Shown here: one piece after another, positions 1-8,670 of the stretch
How positions within the stretch are numbered: position 1 is the stretch's first letter
Layout of the letters: each line of letters opens with the position of its first letter
NCBI RefSeq assembly: GCF_014650035.1
Contig: NZ_BMUE01000008.1
Location: forward strand, 310,001-374,000
Direction of reading: 5' to 3'
DNA: 64,000 bases
Source: Streptomyces lucensis JCM 4490
GTDB taxonomy: Bacteria > Actinomycetota > Actinomycetes > Streptomycetales > Streptomycetaceae
Made by a program: the position numbers and the translations under genes
Notes under the pieces: model-generated
Database searches by the model: none
The model's input: only the letters and a program-made list of their open reading frames with translations
What the model was told of the DNA's origin: nothing

Positions 1-414
1 TTCGTCGTGCGGCGCTCGACGTTCGGCCGGCAGTTGCTGGCCATCGGCGACAGCCGGCCGGCGGCCCGCCTCGCCGGACTGCCCGTGCGCCGGGTCCTCG
101 TGGTGGTGTACGTCTGCTCCGGCGCACTGGCCGCGATCGCGGGAGTGCTGGCGACCGCCCGGCTCACCGCGAGCGACCCCACCTCGCTGGGCACCCTGAT
201 GGAACTGTCCGCCATCACCGCGGTCGTGGTCGGCGGCACGCCGCTCAGCGGCGGCCGGGTCCGCATCGGCGGCACGGTCGCGGGCGCCGTACTGATCCAG
301 CTGCTCACCACCACGCTCGTCAAGCACGACCTGCCCCCGTCGTGGACGCAGATCGCGCAGGCCGTGGTGATCGTCGCCGCCGTCTACGCGGCACGCGAAC
401 GGGGGAAGCGATGA
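1..414 (+). CDS. sugar ABC transporter permease, C-terminal part (cut by window start)
   Basis: This is the last ~137 residues of an inner-membrane permease of the BPD_transp_2 (RbsC/YtfT) family, which with a partner permease and an ATPase imports a sugar. The reading frame is open from base 1, so the start lies outside the window. Visible family features are the segment FGRQLLAIGDS (the cytoplasmic loop that contacts the ATPase), the TAVVVGGTPLSGG motif near the end, and three hydrophobic segments. The stop overlaps the next permease start by 4 bp (ATGA), so the two are co-translated, as in the YtfT-YjfF pair of galactofuranose importers. The substrate cannot be told from this fragment. Confidence 0.9.
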   Translation, partial: FVVRRSTFGRQLLAIGDSRPAARLAGLPVRRVLVVVYVCSGALAAIAGVLATARLTASDPTSLGTLMELSAITAVVVGGTPLSGGRVRIGGTVAGAVLIQLLTTTLVKHDLPPSWTQIAQAVVIVAAVYAARERGKR

Positions 415-1445
415 CCACGGACACCGGGGAAGCCACCATGCGGACAGAGACCCCCGCCGCCCGGGCCGGCGACGAACCGCCGGGCGCGAGCCGTTCGGAG
501 CGGCTGAGCGCGCTCGCCCAGCAACACGGCGCGCTGGTCACCCTGGTGATCGCGGTGATCGTCGCCTCGCTCGGCTTCGACACCTTCCTGACCGGTGACA
601 ACCTCAAGAACATGGCGCTGTCGTCGGCGTTCCTGGCCGTCGTCGCGCTCGGCATGACGTTCGTCGTCGTCACCGGCGGCATCGACCTGTCGGTCGGCTC
701 GCTGTTCGCGCTCGGCGGGGTGCTCGCGGCCTGGGGTTCGCAGTACGGCACCGCGGTGGCGCTGCTGCTGCCGCTCGCGGTGTGCGGGCTCGTCGGCCTG
801 CTCAACGGGCTGCTGATCGCGCGCTCGGGCCTGGCCCCGTTCATCGTGACCCTGGCCGCCATGCTCGGTGCTCGCGGTGTCCTGCTGGCGCTGACGGACG
901 AGGGTTCACGGACCTATCTCGTGGACAAGGACACGTTCTTCGCCGGCCTGGGGCAGGACTCGCTGCTCGGCGTCGGCGTGCCGGTGTGGATCACCCTGGT
1001 GCTGTTCGTGCTGGGCGCGGTGGTGCTCCGGCGCACGCGCTTCGGGCAGTACGTGTACGCCGTCGGCGGCAACGAGGACGCGGCGGCGCTGATGGGAGCA
1101 CCCGTGGCCCGTACCAAGGTGGCCGTCTACACGCTGTCCGCGCTGTGCGCGGGCCTCGCGGGCGCGCTGAACGCGGCGTGGCTACTGTCGGGGGTGACGA
1201 TCCTCGGCTCCGGCATGGAGCTGGAGGCGATCTCGGCGGTCGTCATCGGCGGCACGCTGCTGACCGGCGGGTTCGGGTTCATCAGCGGCTCGCTCGTCGG
1301 CGTGGCGCTGCTGAAGGTCATTCAGAACGTCATCAACCAGATCGGTTCCCTGGACTCGGCCTACCAACAGGTGGTCAGCGGCGCCTTCCTGGCGGTGGTC
1401 GTCGTCGCGCAGACGTGGCTGGGGCGCCGACGGCGGGTGCTGTGA
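411..1445 (+). CDS. sugar ABC transporter permease (YjfF/RbsC-like)
   Basis: This 344-aa integral membrane protein is the second permease of the same sugar importer. Family marks are GMTFVVVTGGIDLSVGS near residue 85, FGQYVYAVGGN near residue 215 (the ATPase contact loop) and SAVVIGGTLLTGG near residue 275, with eight to ten hydrophobic segments. The ATG at 411 overlaps the previous stop (ATGA) and is preferred to an upstream in-frame start inside the first permease. The first ~40 residues are hydrophilic. It is probably the last gene of the transporter operon, because a strong hairpin follows and the next gene is on the other strand. Galactofuranose, ribose or xylose are all possible substrates. 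Confidence 0.9.
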   Translation: MTTDTGEATMRTETPAARAGDEPPGASRSERLSALAQQHGALVTLVIAVIVASLGFDTFLTGDNLKNMALSSAFLAVVALGMTFVVVTGGIDLSVGSLFALGGVLAAWGSQYGTAVALLLPLAVCGLVGLLNGLLIARSGLAPFIVTLAAMLGARGVLLALTDEGSRTYLVDKDTFFAGLGQDSLLGVGVPVWITLVLFVLGAVVLRRTRFGQYVYAVGGNEDAAALMGAPVARTKVAVYTLSALCAGLAGALNAAWLLSGVTILGSGMELEAISAVVIGGTLLTGGFGFISGSLVGVALLKVIQNVINQIGSLDSAYQQVVSGAFLAVVVVAQTWLGRRRRVL

Positions 1446-1521
1446 GCGGCCGGCACTTCGCCGCTCCGGCCTCCGCCGGTCCTCCGGTGCCGCGCCGGTC
1501 CGGTGGCGTGGCCCGTCGAAG

Positions 1522-1552
1522 CGCCCGTGGTCCGCGTGCATGACCACGGGCG
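1522..1552 (+). terminator. hairpin terminator after the sugar permeases
   Basis: A perfect 11-bp inverted repeat, CGCCCGTGGTC at 1522-1532 and GACCACGGGCG at 1542-1552, has a 9-nt loop. It lies between the permease stop and the convergent hydrolase gene, so it can serve both strands. There is no T-run, which is usual in high-GC actinobacteria. Confidence 0.6.
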
Positions 1553-1670
1553 GTCAACGAGCGTCCGCGTCAAGCCGGGCTAGTGCGCGCCCGGAGTGGT
1601 GAAGGCACGGTGCGCGCGCCCATGCGCCCCCGGGCTGCGGCTGCCATCGCCTTCCACGCGGCGGCAGGAA

Positions 1671-2501
1671 CTAGGTGCCGGGCAGCGATCGGTCCCTCTG
1701 CGGATGCAGGCGGTCGGTGAGGAAGGCGAGGATCTCGTCGCGGGCCCGGACCGTGGGGTGACCGGCCTCGTCGACGAGATGGGCGGTGACGACGCTGTGC
1801 GGGGTTCCGACCAGCTCGGCGAAGAAGGGCGGCGGGGCCGGGTTGGCGGCGCTGTCCGGGAGGACACGCCCGTCGAAGGCGTCGCCGAGCAGCGCGCGGT
1901 AGGCGGCGAAGCGCTGCCCCGTGCACCAGCGGTCTCCCTCGAAGCGGTAGGCGAGGACGGTGAGTCCGTCACCGTGGAGCCGTTCGCGTACCGCGCGCGC
2001 GTCCGCCGCGTCGAGTTCCAGCCCGCCGGGGTCGTCGAGCGGCAGCGACGGGTGGTTGACCACCGGGGCGATCACCGCGGGCTCCAGGGCCATGGCGAGG
2101 GCGAAGTTGCCCGTGAAGCACAGGCCGATCGCACCCACTCCCGGCCCACCGCACGCGGTGTGGGCCTGGCGCGCCAGGCCGCGCAGCCAGGCCGTCACCG
2201 GACTGGTGCCACCACCGGCGAAGGCGCGGAACTCCGCGCTGACACAGGCGCGGCGGACGACCTCCCGGCCGCCGGCCACCGTGGGGAAGACACCGTCCGT
2301 CCCGAACAGGGAGGGCACGTGGACGGTGAAGCCGGCGTCCCGCACCCAGCGTGCGAGCCGCAGGACGTCGGGGCTGATGCCCGGCATCTCGGGCAGCACC
2401 ACGACCGCGGGCCCGGCCCCGGCCACGTACACCGTCTTCTCCACCCCCTCCACGGCCACGCTCCGGCGGGTGAAGTCGGTGATCGGATCGTCGTCGCTCA
2501 T
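1671..2501 (-). CDS. dienelactone hydrolase family protein
   Basis: This 276-aa alpha/beta-hydrolase is expected to be cytosolic. The nucleophile elbow is GLCFTG with Cys128, the usual nucleophile of dienelactone hydrolases instead of Ser. LPEMPG around residue 36 supplies the glutamate of that family, and HLVDEAGHP near the C-terminus supplies a catalytic histidine. Dienelactone hydrolases open 4-carboxymethylene-butenolide in chlorocatechol breakdown, but many members act on other esters and no aromatic pathway genes are nearby. The ATG at 2501 is chosen because the long upstream extension has no coding character. It is divergent from the GlxA-type regulator at 2637, which may control it. 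Confidence 0.85.
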   Translation of the reverse strand: MSDDDPITDFTRRSVAVEGVEKTVYVAGAGPAVVVLPEMPGISPDVLRLARWVRDAGFTVHVPSLFGTDGVFPTVAGGREVVRRACVSAEFRAFAGGGTSPVTAWLRGLARQAHTACGGPGVGAIGLCFTGNFALAMALEPAVIAPVVNHPSLPLDDPGGLELDAADARAVRERLHGDGLTVLAYRFEGDRWCTGQRFAAYRALLGDAFDGRVLPDSAANPAPPPFFAELVGTPHSVVTAHLVDEAGHPTVRARDEILAFLTDRLHPQRDRSLPGT

Positions 2502-2636
2502 GGGGTCAGCCTGGTCCCGGGACCGGCCACCGGGTGAGGGGCGGGATCGCCGGTGCCAGGGGTAATCTCGCCACACGCCCGGCGGCGACCGGTGCGCGGT
2601 GGGCGATCCGGGACCGGGGCAGGGGGCGCACGGGCG

Positions 2637-3701
2637 ATGGCGGAGGCGGCACGGCAGGCACGGCAGGCATGGCAGGCACAGGACGAAACAGGTCCTGGCG
2701 ACGGGCCGGGGGCGCTGCGGGTCGGGGTGCTGGCCTATCCCGGCTGCTTCGCCTCCGAAGTGTTCGGCGTCCCGGACCTGTTGACGATGGCCGGGCATGT
2801 CGCCGGGCCGGAGGCGCCCGGCTACCGGGTGTCGGTCGTCTCGCCCCGCCGCCGGGTCACCGCCTCGGGCGGCGCGAGCCTGGACGTGCGTCCCTTGCGT
2901 GAGGTCGACGTCCTGGTGGTCCCCGGCTTCGAACTGCCCTTGGACACGGACCTCGACGTGCGGCTCGCCGGGCTCGCCCCCGAGACCGCGGCGATCCGCG
3001 CGCAGGCGGCAGCGGGAACCGCCGTCGTCTCGCTGTGCGTCGGCGCGTTCCTGCTCGGCGGGGCCGGCCTCCTCGACCGGCGCCGGGCCACCACGTCCTG
3101 GCTGTACGCCGGCGAACTGGCGAGGCGCTTCCCCGGCGCCGACGTGCGGCCCGAGCACCTGGTCGTCACCGACACGGGCGTGACGACCACGGCGGCGTTC
3201 AGCGCCATGTACGACTTCGCGCTGGACCTGATCCGCCGGCACAACGGCGGCCGGGTGGCGCGCACCACCGCACGGCTGGCGCTCGTCGACGACGTGCGGA
3301 CCTCCCAGACGCCGTACGTCGACCCGCGGCTCCTCCCGCAGCCCGGCCGGGAGTTCTCCCAGCGGGTCATGCGGCGACTCGACCAGAACCTCGCGGAGCG
3401 GTACGACCTCGCCACGCTCGCGAACGCCTTCCGGGTCAGCAGCCGCACGCTGCTGCGCCGCTTCGCGGAAGAGACCGGACGCAGCCCACTGGCTCATCTG
3501 CAGGCCTCCCGGGTCCGCCGCGCACGTCACCTCCTGGAGACCACCGACCGCACGGTCGCCGCCGTCGCCGCGGCCGTCGGCTACCGCGACCCCGGCACCT
3601 TCGCCGCTCTCTTCGCGCGCCACACCGGCCACTCCCCGAGCGCCTACCGGGCGGCCTTCCACCGCACGGCCCGGGCGTCCGCTCCGGACGGCGGAACCTA
3701 G
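2637..3701 (+). CDS. GlxA-family transcriptional regulator (DJ-1/PfpI domain plus AraC HTH)
   Basis: This 354-aa regulator has an N-terminal class-I-glutamine-amidotransferase-like (DJ-1/PfpI) domain, with the nucleophile-elbow segment SLCVGAFLLG, and a C-terminal AraC double HTH containing ANAFRVSSRTLLRRFAEETG and AVGYRDPGTFAALFARHTG. In this family the N-terminal domain is a sensor, not an active amidase. The ATG at 2637 is favoured over an in-frame start at 2553 because AGGGGG lies about 10 nt upstream and the domain begins soon after. The first residues come from a short tandem repeat of GCACGGCAG-like units (ARQARQAWQ). The divergent dienelactone hydrolase gene is the obvious candidate target. 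Confidence 0.88.
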   Translation: MAEAARQARQAWQAQDETGPGDGPGALRVGVLAYPGCFASEVFGVPDLLTMAGHVAGPEAPGYRVSVVSPRRRVTASGGASLDVRPLREVDVLVVPGFELPLDTDLDVRLAGLAPETAAIRAQAAAGTAVVSLCVGAFLLGGAGLLDRRRATTSWLYAGELARRFPGADVRPEHLVVTDTGVTTTAAFSAMYDFALDLIRRHNGGRVARTTARLALVDDVRTSQTPYVDPRLLPQPGREFSQRVMRRLDQNLAERYDLATLANAFRVSSRTLLRRFAEETGRSPLAHLQASRVRRARHLLETTDRTVAAVAAAVGYRDPGTFAALFARHTGHSPSAYRAAFHRTARASAPDGGT

Positions 3702-3872
3702 GACTGCCGTCGGCGCCGCCGGGGGCCGCCTCGGTGCGTGTCCGGCGCCCGGCACGGCACCCCCTGTTTCCGGAAGTAACGCCACCGTGATGAACAGGAG
3801 ACGTTTGTACGAGCGCAGACGGTGCAGACGAGGAGCTAACACAGTCTTTATACGACGAGAGGGAGACGCATC

Positions 3873-4151
3873 ATGGGCATCCTCGCTTGGATCATCATCG
3901 GCCTGCTCGCCGGCGCCATCGCCAAGGCCATCATGCCGGGCAAGGACCCCGGCGGCATCATCATCACCATGCTCATCGGCGTGGCCGGGGGTCTGCTCGG
4001 CGGCTGGCTCGGCAAGGTGATCTTCGGCGTCGACTCCGTCGACGGGTTCTTCGAACTCTCCACCTGGATCGCGGCGATCGTCGGCTCCCTCATCCTGCTC
4101 GCCCTCTACCGCGTCGTCACCGGCAACCGGCACTCCCACCGTCACGCATGA
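3873..4151 (+). CDS. GlsB/YeaQ/YmgE family stress-response membrane protein
   Basis: This 92-aa membrane protein has three hydrophobic helices separated by glycine-rich turns (GILAWIIIGLLAGAIAKAIMPG, then GLLGGWLGKVIFG), the signature of the transglycosylase-associated/GlsB family. Members are induced by general stress in many bacteria, with no known enzymatic activity. The C-terminus ends in a histidine-rich tail, NRHSHRHA. A good ribosome site (GAGGGAGA) precedes the ATG. It stands alone, with 170 bp upstream and a strong hairpin downstream. Confidence 0.88.
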   Translation: MGILAWIIIGLLAGAIAKAIMPGKDPGGIIITMLIGVAGGLLGGWLGKVIFGVDSVDGFFELSTWIAAIVGSLILLALYRVVTGNRHSHRHA

Positions 4152-4176
4152 CCCGCTGACGCCGCACGCACCCGGA

Positions 4177-4215
4177 CGACGGCTCCCTCCTGCGCACACA
4201 GGACGGGAGCCGTCG
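4177..4215 (+). terminator. hairpin terminator after the GlsB-like gene
   Basis: Arms CGACGGCTCCC (4177-4187) and GGGAGCCGTCG (4205-4215) pair perfectly over 11 bp. After a one-base bulge the stem continues with TCCTG/CAGGA to a 6-nt loop. It starts 25 nt after the GlsB-like stop. Confidence 0.65.
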
Positions 4216-4272
4216 CCGTCGTACCCGGCCCTCACCGGTTGCCGCATCGCCCATCCGTGGAACTCTGACCGT

Positions 4273-4818
4273 ATGAGCAAGACCGCGCTGATCGTCATCG
4301 ACATGATCAACACGTACGACCACAAGGACGCCGATCAGCTGATCCGCTCAGCAGCACCGGTCGTACCGGTCCTGGCCGGTCTGCTGCGCCGCGCACGGCG
4401 TCACGGCATCCCGGTCATCTACGTCAACGACAACTTCGGTGAGTGGCGTTCGCACCACGGCGAGCTGCTGGAACGGGCTCTGGCCACCCCTCACGCACGT
4501 CTTGTCGAGCCCCTGATGCCCGACGAGGACTCACTCTTCGTACTCAAGGCCCGCCACTCGATCTTCTTCGAGACTCCGCTGCACTACCTGTTGCAGGAGC
4601 AGGGTGTCGACCAGCTCGTGCTCGCCGGCCAGGTGACCGAGCAGTGCGTGCTGTACTCCGCCCTCGACGCGCACATCCGGCACTTCGAGGTGATCGTCCC
4701 CCAGGACGCCGTCGCGCACATCCACGAGGACCTCGCTCGTGCGGCGCTGCGGATGATGAAGCAGAACATGGGCGCCCGAGTGTGCACGAGCGAGGACCTC
4801 TGGGCCCCTGAGGAATGA
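4273..4818 (+). CDS. isochorismatase family cysteine hydrolase
   Basis: This 181-aa cytosolic hydrolase has the full catalytic triad of the isochorismatase/nicotinamidase superfamily: Asp10 in LIVIDMIN, Lys92 in LKARHS and Cys125 in VTEQCVLYSA. The cis-peptide region before the cysteine (LAGQVTEQC) is also typical. Members hydrolyse isochorismate, nicotinamide or carbamoyl groups; nothing here fixes the substrate. It is monocistronic, with the convergent subtilase gene starting 72 bp downstream. Confidence 0.88.
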   Translation: MSKTALIVIDMINTYDHKDADQLIRSAAPVVPVLAGLLRRARRHGIPVIYVNDNFGEWRSHHGELLERALATPHARLVEPLMPDEDSLFVLKARHSIFFETPLHYLLQEQGVDQLVLAGQVTEQCVLYSALDAHIRHFEVIVPQDAVAHIHEDLARAALRMMKQNMGARVCTSEDLWAPEE

Positions 4819-4890
4819 CCGCGGCCGAGTCCGAGGTACGGATGGGCACGGTCACCGGTCTCCCGGGGCGAGGGAAGCGGGCGGGGCGGA

Positions 4891-6015
4891 TCAGAGGCCG
4901 CCGGTGTTGAGGAGCCGGTTGGGGGTGTCGGAGCGGACGCCGCGCACGACGCCGCGGGTGGCCGTGCGGTCGAGCCAGACGTGGACCTCGTGGGCCGTGG
5001 CGTGGGGGTGTGCCGAGAGGTACAGCGCGATGACGCCGGTCGCGTGCGGTGCGGCCCAGGACGTCGCACCGTCGTCCTCCGTGGTCGTGCCGCCGCCGGC
5101 TAGGGCGGCGGTCACCTTCTGGCCGGGGGCGTACAGGTCCACGCACCGCCCGTAGTCCGATCCGTAGGAGCCGCCGTCGCTCCACACCCGGTCGTCGGAG
5201 GTGGAAGCCGCCACGACGATCGTGCCGGGAACGCCCGCCGGAGAGTGCTTGCAGGCGTCGTCGTGGAAGTTGCCGGCCGAGACCACCGTCGGGATTCCCG
5301 CGTCGACCATCTTCTTCACCGCGGACTCCAGGGCCGCCGACCGATGGTCGAGGTTGAGCGACATGTTCACCACCGCGGGCTTCTGCGCGTGCGCGGTGAC
5401 CCACTTGACCGACTTCACCAGGGCCGCCTCGGCCGCCGACGGGGAGCCGCCGCCCTCGCTGTCGCACAGGATGCCCTGGACCCGTACGAGGTCCGCCTTG
5501 GGCGCCACTCCGTACTTCGCCCCGCCGATGATGCCCGCGACGAACGTGCCGTGGCCGGTCCCCGCCTCGCTGAAACAGTCGCCGGAGTCCTTCGGGCCCA
5601 CGAAGTCGGCGCCGAGGTGGGCGCGTCCGCCGAACTCCTTGTGGGCGACGTCCATTCCGGTGTCGATCACGTAGACGTGAACGCCCTTGCCCGTGGCGGT
5701 GGTGGTGAGCTTCCCGTTCAGCGGCCGCGACCGCTGGTCCAGGATGTCCAGGTTCCACGGCACGTGCCGGGTGGTGGGCGAAGCCGCGGTCCGCGCGATC
5801 CCGGACAGCTTCTCCAGGCCGCCGGAGGTCACCGGCGCCGCACCGGACGACGCCGCGGTCCCGGAAGACGCCGCGGACGCCTCCTTCCCGTGTGCGGACG
5901 CCTTTCCGTCGCCGTCTTCGCCCGCCGCACCGGATTGCCCGCCGCAGGCGGAGACTCCGAGCGCTGTCGCCATGGCCACCACCATGAGACCGGCCTTCCG
6001 CATGCTCCGCGTCAT
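4891..6015 (-). CDS. S8 family serine peptidase, lipoprotein (subtilisin-like)
   Basis: This 374-aa protease should be anchored outside the membrane: a signal peptide ends in the lipobox V-S-A-C with Cys24, followed by a low-complexity Ala/Ser/Gly linker to about residue 65. The catalytic residues are Asp118 (YVIDTGMD), His155 (GTGHGTFVAG) and Ser319 (GATSWAAP), with oxyanion Asn249 (SAGN). There is no long propeptide and no pre-peptidase domain. The ATG at 6015 is favoured by AGGGGG 5 nt upstream; a second Met four codons later would also keep the lipobox. It lies on the strand opposite its neighbours and appears monocistronic. Confidence 0.92.
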   Translation of the reverse strand: MTRSMRKAGLMVVAMATALGVSACGGQSGAAGEDGDGKASAHGKEASAASSGTAASSGAAPVTSGGLEKLSGIARTAASPTTRHVPWNLDILDQRSRPLNGKLTTTATGKGVHVYVIDTGMDVAHKEFGGRAHLGADFVGPKDSGDCFSEAGTGHGTFVAGIIGGAKYGVAPKADLVRVQGILCDSEGGGSPSAAEAALVKSVKWVTAHAQKPAVVNMSLNLDHRSAALESAVKKMVDAGIPTVVSAGNFHDDACKHSPAGVPGTIVVAASTSDDRVWSDGGSYGSDYGRCVDLYAPGQKVTAALAGGGTTTEDDGATSWAAPHATGVIALYLSAHPHATAHEVHVWLDRTATRGVVRGVRSDTPNRLLNTGGL

Positions 6016-6175
6016 GACGTCCCCCTGCTCCCGCTCCGTACACAGTCAGCGCACAAGACGGCCACCGGGAGCGGGCGGTTCCCGCGGTGCCCGGCAACCG
6101 CCCGGACAGGTCGTATGGGGAACGGCGCTGCGGGAACCCGTTGATCAGGCCTCGACACCGCGAGAGGAGATCTCA

Positions 6176-6388
6176 GTGCACAAGGGCAAGTGGATAACAG
6201 GCAGCGCGCGCAAGGAGCTGGCCCGGACGTTCACCAGGGAGTACAGCGAGGGGCGTTCCATCCGCTCCATAGCCGAAGCTCACGGCCGGTCGTACGGCTT
6301 CGTGCACCGCGTGCTGACCGAAGCCGGCGCAACCCTCAGGGCCCGGGGAGGCGATGTGCGCGCCGGCTCCGCCCAGTCGGCTCGATGA
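6176..6388 (+). CDS. small helix-turn-helix DNA-binding protein
   Basis: This 70-aa basic protein starts at GTG 6176 with a strong ribosome site (GAGAGGAG, 7 nt upstream). Residues ~20-50, EYSEGRSIRSIAEAHGRSYGFVHRVLTEAG, form a helix-turn-helix of the resolvase/sigma-70 region 4 type, and the protein holds little else. It is likely a small DNA-binding protein; its target is unknown. A 52-aa gene follows 81 bp downstream on the same strand. Confidence 0.75.
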   Translation: MHKGKWITGSARKELARTFTREYSEGRSIRSIAEAHGRSYGFVHRVLTEAGATLRARGGDVRAGSAQSAR

Positions 6389-6469
6389 CGGACCGACCGC
6401 CGGTCACCGGGTGGTCGAACCTCACGGGGCCCCGGCGAGAGCAGGGGACCCCCTGGCAGAAGGAGTGAC

Positions 6470-6628
6470 ATGTCGGAAGTTCTCCAGCGACTGAAGCAGT
6501 TCGCGAAGAGTCCGCAGGGCCGGCGCACGATCGAACAGGTACGCCGCACCGCGGCCGATCCCCGTCGCCGTGCCCAGGCCCAGCGGCTCTTCGGCAAGTT
6601 GCGCGCCCGCCGGTCCGCGGGCATGTGA
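6470..6628 (+). CDS. small basic protein of unknown function (52 aa)
   Basis: The ATG at 6470 follows a clear AAGGAG ribosome site. The product begins MSEVLQRLKQFAKSPQGRRT and ends RRSAGM: very rich in Arg, Gln and Ala, probably helical, with no membrane segment. I do not recognise a function. The charge suggests nucleic-acid or membrane-surface binding, but that is inference only. It lies between a small HTH gene and a kinase gene, all on the + strand. Confidence 0.6.
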   Translation: MSEVLQRLKQFAKSPQGRRTIEQVRRTAADPRRRAQAQRLFGKLRARRSAGM

Positions 6629-6855
6629 CCCGCACCGGTGGACGGCCCCCGTCCTCGTGCCGGTGACCGGCCGGCACGGTGCGGGCGCAGCAGCGGCGGG
6701 CCCCGCGAGGGGACGGCTGCCGCGCCGTCAGACGGCAGCCCGCGAGGCGGGGGCGCATGCCTGCCGGCGGGGCGCCCGCGTATTCTGCTGGCCGCCCGTC
6801 GGGTCCGCGCAGCGTCATCGTGCCGGAGGCGCGGCGGGGAGATTGGGGGGGGCAC

Positions 6856-8535
6856 GTGGAACCACTGCAGGCAACGGACCCGGTCGCGGTCGGGGGGTAC
6901 CCGCTCCTGGCCCGCCTCGGCGCGGGGGGCATGGGCCAGGTCTATCTGTCACGGACACCGGCCGGGCGGCCGCTCGCGCTGAAGACCGTGCGCGCGGACT
7001 TGGCGGCGGCACCGGACTTCGAGCCGCGGTTCACCCGCGAGATACGGAACAGCGACCGCGTCCGCTCGCCGTTCACCGTGTCCGTCGTCGACCACAGTCC
7101 GCCCGGCCATCGCCCCCAGTGGCTGGCGACGGAGTACGTCGCCGCGCCCTCGTTGGCCGAGTGGGTCACCGTGCACGGACCACTGCCGCCGCCCATGGTC
7201 CGTGCACTGGCGGGCGAACTGGCCGCCGCCCTGGCCGCTGTCCACGCCTGCTCACTGGCGCACCGTGACGTCAAGCCGTCCAACATCCTCCTGGGCCGCG
7301 AGCGTCCCATGCTCATCGACTTCGGCATCGCCCGCGCGGCCGACGACTCACGGCTCACCCACAGTGGCGGGGTCATCGGCTCGCCGGGCTACCTGGCCCC
7401 CGAGCAGATCTCCCACGGTGTCGTCACCGAAGCCGGTGACGTCTTCTCGTTCGCCTGCGTCGTCGTGTTCGCCGCGGCAGGACGCAGTCCGTTCCAGCAC
7501 CCCGGCGAAGACGTCTCGGCGGCCTCGCTGCTGTACCGCATCGTGCACGAGCAGCCCCACGTCGAGGGCGTACCACCGGAGCTGCTGACCGTCGTGACGC
7601 GCTGCCTGGCCAAGGAGCGCGAGCAGCGGCCCACCGGCAAGGAGCTCACCGAGCTGCTGACGCGGCGCCCCGCCCCGGACTGGTCCCGGGCCCTGCCGGC
7701 CGGCCTCGGCCACGAACTCGCCGCCCGCCAGGCGGACGTCTCGCGCCTGGTCGCGGCACTCCCGGTACCGGCGGCGCCGGCGGCGCTCACGGACATTGCC
7801 GGCCCGCCGCCCACGGCCGGCCCTGTCCCCCCACCCTCGGCTCACCGGCCTTCCGGCGCGTTCGGCCCTCCCCCGCCCCTGGGCGCGAGCACGACCGCCC
7901 CCGACGACCCGCCGGGCGGCGGAACGGACTCGGCGCCGTCCAGTGCACGCGAGCCGCGCATCTTGTGGACAGCGGTCGCGGTCGTGCCCGTCGTCGCGCT
8001 GGTGATCGCGCTGCTGCACCCGTTCGGCAGCGACCGCGAGGGAGGCGGAGCGGGAACGGGCGCCGAGGGCGGCGGGCGTTCCCCGGCGTCCTCTTCACCG
8101 GCGTCCTCTTCACCGGCCGCCGCCACGCTCCCCGTGAAGTGGGCGGGTGTGTGGGCCGGCAGGGGCCCCGGCAATCCGCGGGCCGACGGGCGGCTGGCGC
8201 CCCGCACCACCGCCTTCGAAGTCACCCTGACCCTGCACCCGGCCGCCGTCGGGGAACTCGCCGGAAAGCAGGTCAGCAACGTCACGGAGGCCGGTACCGG
8301 GCGGGAGGTCGGCTGCACCGAAGCCCTCGAACTGCGCGGGGTACGTGGAACCACGGCTACCTTCGAGGCGGTCACCAGCCACCCCACTGACCGTGCCGCC
8401 ACCCTCCTCACGTGTGAGAAGGGGCATGTGTACGTCGTGAAGCTCACGGACGGGGACACCCTCTCGCTCGGCGAGGAGGGTGCCCAGTCCGCCGGCGCGC
8501 CTTCCCTGCTGCGTCGTGCCGAGACCACCGGCTGA
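6856..8535 (+). CDS. membrane-anchored Ser/Thr protein kinase (Hanks type)
   Basis: This 559-aa receptor-like kinase has an N-terminal kinase domain (~13-270): glycine loop GAGGMG at 22-27, ATP lysine Lys43 (ALKTV), catalytic HRD at 136-138 (HRDVKPSN), DFG at 155-157 and an APEQ motif. A proline-rich linker follows, then one membrane helix (~371-392) and a ~165-aa outside domain of no recognised family containing two cysteines. The GTG at 6856 follows a run of nine G; translation from upstream starts would add an arginine-rich tail of no coding character. No PASTA repeats are present. Substrate and signal are unknown. Confidence 0.9.
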   Translation: MEPLQATDPVAVGGYPLLARLGAGGMGQVYLSRTPAGRPLALKTVRADLAAAPDFEPRFTREIRNSDRVRSPFTVSVVDHSPPGHRPQWLATEYVAAPSLAEWVTVHGPLPPPMVRALAGELAAALAAVHACSLAHRDVKPSNILLGRERPMLIDFGIARAADDSRLTHSGGVIGSPGYLAPEQISHGVVTEAGDVFSFACVVVFAAAGRSPFQHPGEDVSAASLLYRIVHEQPHVEGVPPELLTVVTRCLAKEREQRPTGKELTELLTRRPAPDWSRALPAGLGHELAARQADVSRLVAALPVPAAPAALTDIAGPPPTAGPVPPPSAHRPSGAFGPPPPLGASTTAPDDPPGGGTDSAPSSAREPRILWTAVAVVPVVALVIALLHPFGSDREGGGAGTGAEGGGRSPASSSPASSSPAAATLPVKWAGVWAGRGPGNPRADGRLAPRTTAFEVTLTLHPAAVGELAGKQVSNVTEAGTGREVGCTEALELRGVRGTTATFEAVTSHPTDRAATLLTCEKGHVYVVKLTDGDTLSLGEEGAQSAGAPSLLRRAETTG

Positions 8536-8670
8536 GCACGCCCGGGGGCCGCTGACTCCCGCTCCGGACCCCATCCCTGATACACCGCTGCGCCGTGTTT
8601 GTTCACTCCGGCCGGCTCGCGACGGTGTGTGGACGGGCGATCGCCCCTCGTTAGGGCGAAGCTTAGGGAT

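Noticed and set aside
2645..2680. Short tandem repeat GCACGGCAG-like in the GlxA-type gene start
   Set aside because: Only three or four copies in a low-complexity N-terminus; no sign of a mobile or regulatory element.
1671..4325. A long open frame of nearly 900 codons on the minus strand
   Set aside because: Only its last third (1671-2501) codes for a recognisable protein; the rest is antisense to the regulator and GlsB genes and is a product of high GC.
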